This document shows, piece after piece, positions 62,982 to 64,000 of a stretch of 64,000 bases of DNA. This stretch comes from Streptomyces africanus. GTDB lineage: Bacteria > Actinomycetota > Actinomycetes > Streptomycetales > Streptomycetaceae. The notes beneath the pieces were generated by a model. That model ran no database searches and had not been told where the DNA came from. It worked only from the letters and a program-made list of their open reading frames with translations. The first letter of the stretch is position 1, and every line of letters starts with the position of its first letter. The translations under genes and the position numbers were made by a program. Where the stretch lies: the NCBI RefSeq assembly GCF_002150735.1, contig NZ_MUKA01000093.1, forward strand, positions 1 to 64,000, read 5' to 3'.

Positions 62982-64000
62982 ATGGCAGCGAGCCGCCGCC
63001 CCACCCTTGCCGATGTCGCACGAGAAGTCGGCGTCAGCGCCAAGACAGTCTCGCGCGTCCTCAACGAGGACGGTCCCGTCTCGGCGCAGACGCGGGAACA
63101 GGTACTCACCGCGGTGGCCAAGCTGGGCTTCCAGCCGAACCTGATGGCACGCAACATGCGCGTCGGCGGTCCGGACACCACCATCGGACTGGTCATCCCC
63201 GACCTGGGCAACCCCTTCTTCGGGGCCGTGGCCCGCGCCATCGAGGACACGGTCCGCGAACGCGGACTGACCCTGCTCATGGGCTCGTCCGCGGACGACC
63301 CCGACCGCGAACGCGCCCTGACGGACAAGTTCCTCGCCCGTCGCGTGAGCATGCTCATCGTGGTGCCGTCCGTCGGCGCCGACCACTCCCACCTCAAGGC
63401 CCACCGCTCGGCGGGGCTGCCCGTCGTCTTCCTCGACCGCCCGGGAGCCGGCCTGCCCACGGACAGCATCGTCAGCTCCAACCGTGCCGGGGCCCAGGAG
63501 GGCGTCGCCCACCTCATCGCCCACGGGCACCGCCGGATCGGATTCGTCGGCGACCTGCCCGTCAGGCTGTACACCCGCCGCGAGCGCCTCGCCGGATACC
63601 GTGCGGCCCTGCAGGAAGCCGGCCTCCCCTACGACCGCTCGCTCGTCGTCAACGCCCACGACCAGCCGGGCGCCGAGTCCGCGACCGCCCGGCTCCTCGA
63701 ACTGGCCGATCCTCCCACCGCCCTGTTCGCCGGGAACAACATCATGGCGCTCGGCATCGTCGCCCAACTCGCCCGCGACAAGCGCAAGGACGTGGCGGTC
63801 GTCGCCTTCGACGACGTCTCTCTCGCCGAGGCACTCGAACCGGCCCTGACCGTGGTCGCGCAGGACCCCGAAGAACTCGGCCGCAGCGCCGCGGCCACCG
63901 CCCTGGCCCGCCTCGACGGCGACCGCTCCCGGGCTCGCACCATCACCGTTCCCACCCGGCTGATCGTCCGGGGCTCGGGGGAGCAGACCGCGCCCCGTTC
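62982..64000 (+). CDS. LacI-family repressor of the fructan/fructose genes, 3' end beyond the window
   Basis: At least 339 residues of a LacI regulator from ATG 62982, behind a GGAG site. The helix-turn-helix and hinge are complete (RRPTLADVAREVGVSAKTVSRVLNEDGPVSAQTREQVLTAV...LMARNMR), and the sugar-binding domain reaches almost to its normal end. The frame is open at the window edge, so only a few residues and the stop are missing. It follows the importer operon and is the natural reader of the paired CG-centred operators before the levanase and importer genes. Fructose or a phosphate of it may be the inducer. Confidence 0.9.
   Translation, partial: MAASRRPTLADVAREVGVSAKTVSRVLNEDGPVSAQTREQVLTAVAKLGFQPNLMARNMRVGGPDTTIGLVIPDLGNPFFGAVARAIEDTVRERGLTLLMGSSADDPDRERALTDKFLARRVSMLIVVPSVGADHSHLKAHRSAGLPVVFLDRPGAGLPTDSIVSSNRAGAQEGVAHLIAHGHRRIGFVGDLPVRLYTRRERLAGYRAALQEAGLPYDRSLVVNAHDQPGAESATARLLELADPPTALFAGNNIMALGIVAQLARDKRKDVAVVAFDDVSLAEALEPALTVVAQDPEELGRSAAATALARLDGDRSRARTITVPTRLIVRGSGEQTAPR

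Overview
The window is chromosomal DNA of very high G+C content. It has GTG starts, ATGA/GTGA/TGATG-coupled operons, a mycothiol-dependent formaldehyde dehydrogenase, actinobacterial cysteine-type leader peptides and two kinds of short dispersed repeat familiar from Streptomyces. All of this points to a Streptomyces or a very close relative. I recognise no tRNA, rRNA or CRISPR.

Region 1 (1-19.4 kb) is a near-complete choline/glycine-betaine catabolic locus. GMC choline dehydrogenase (betA) and betaine aldehyde dehydrogenase (betB) make betaine. A ProX/ProW/ProV-type importer brings it in. A three-part Rieske system (oxygenase, reductase, ferredoxin) should demethylate it to dimethylglycine. 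Dimethylglycine oxidase (dmg) and heterotetrameric sarcosine oxidase (soxB, soxD; soxA and soxG presumably off the left edge) continue to glycine. folD and glyA handle the C1 units and glycine/serine, and mscR plus a damaged metallo-hydrolase handle formaldehyde. An IclR regulator sits in the middle. The motif TTGC-N7-GCAA, exact or with one mismatch, lies before every transcription unit of the locus and across the iclR start codon, which suggests one regulon.

Region 2 (19.5-26.7 kb) has an MFS carrier coupled to a cysteine-synthase-like PLP enzyme, two small membrane-anchored His-containing proteins, a CopZ-like metallochaperone, a TetR/MFS efflux pair and a DUF4396 membrane protein. Two near-perfect CsoR-type palindromes precede copZ and the DUF4396 gene, so this is a metal (probably copper) stress group. 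Region 3 (26.7-35.65 kb) is an accessory island between two direct, differently deleted copies of one IS5-family transposase gene. It holds redox enzymes (Zn alcohol dehydrogenase, FMN reductase, quinone oxidoreductase), TetR and MarR regulators with visible operators, an NTPase-HTH regulator, a frameshifted esterase and a cupin.

Region 4 (35.65-41.2 kb) has a cobalamin riboswitch with cbtB-cbtA and a phosphatase-like protein lacking its catalytic motif, a GST-like gene behind a cysteine-type leader peptide, a deletion scar joining pieces of a LysR gene and an acyl-CoA dehydrogenase gene, and a GlcD-type oxidase. Region 5 (41.25-53.6 kb) is a ten-gene sulfur-scavenging operon behind a second leader peptide ending in clustered cysteines. 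It encodes SfnG, an SsuE-type FMN reductase, three SfnC/DszC-like flavoproteins, SsuD, a sugar-family ABC importer and an NtaA-like monooxygenase, with a divergent LysR gene.

Region 6 (53.7-64 kb) begins with a tartrate/D-malate dehydrogenase and a DctA-LysR fusion scar. It then holds a fructan utilisation set: secreted GH32 levanase, fructokinase, an FrcB/FrcC/FrcA-type importer and a LacI repressor running off the right edge. Paired LacI-type operators with identical spacing stand before the levanase gene and before the importer operon.
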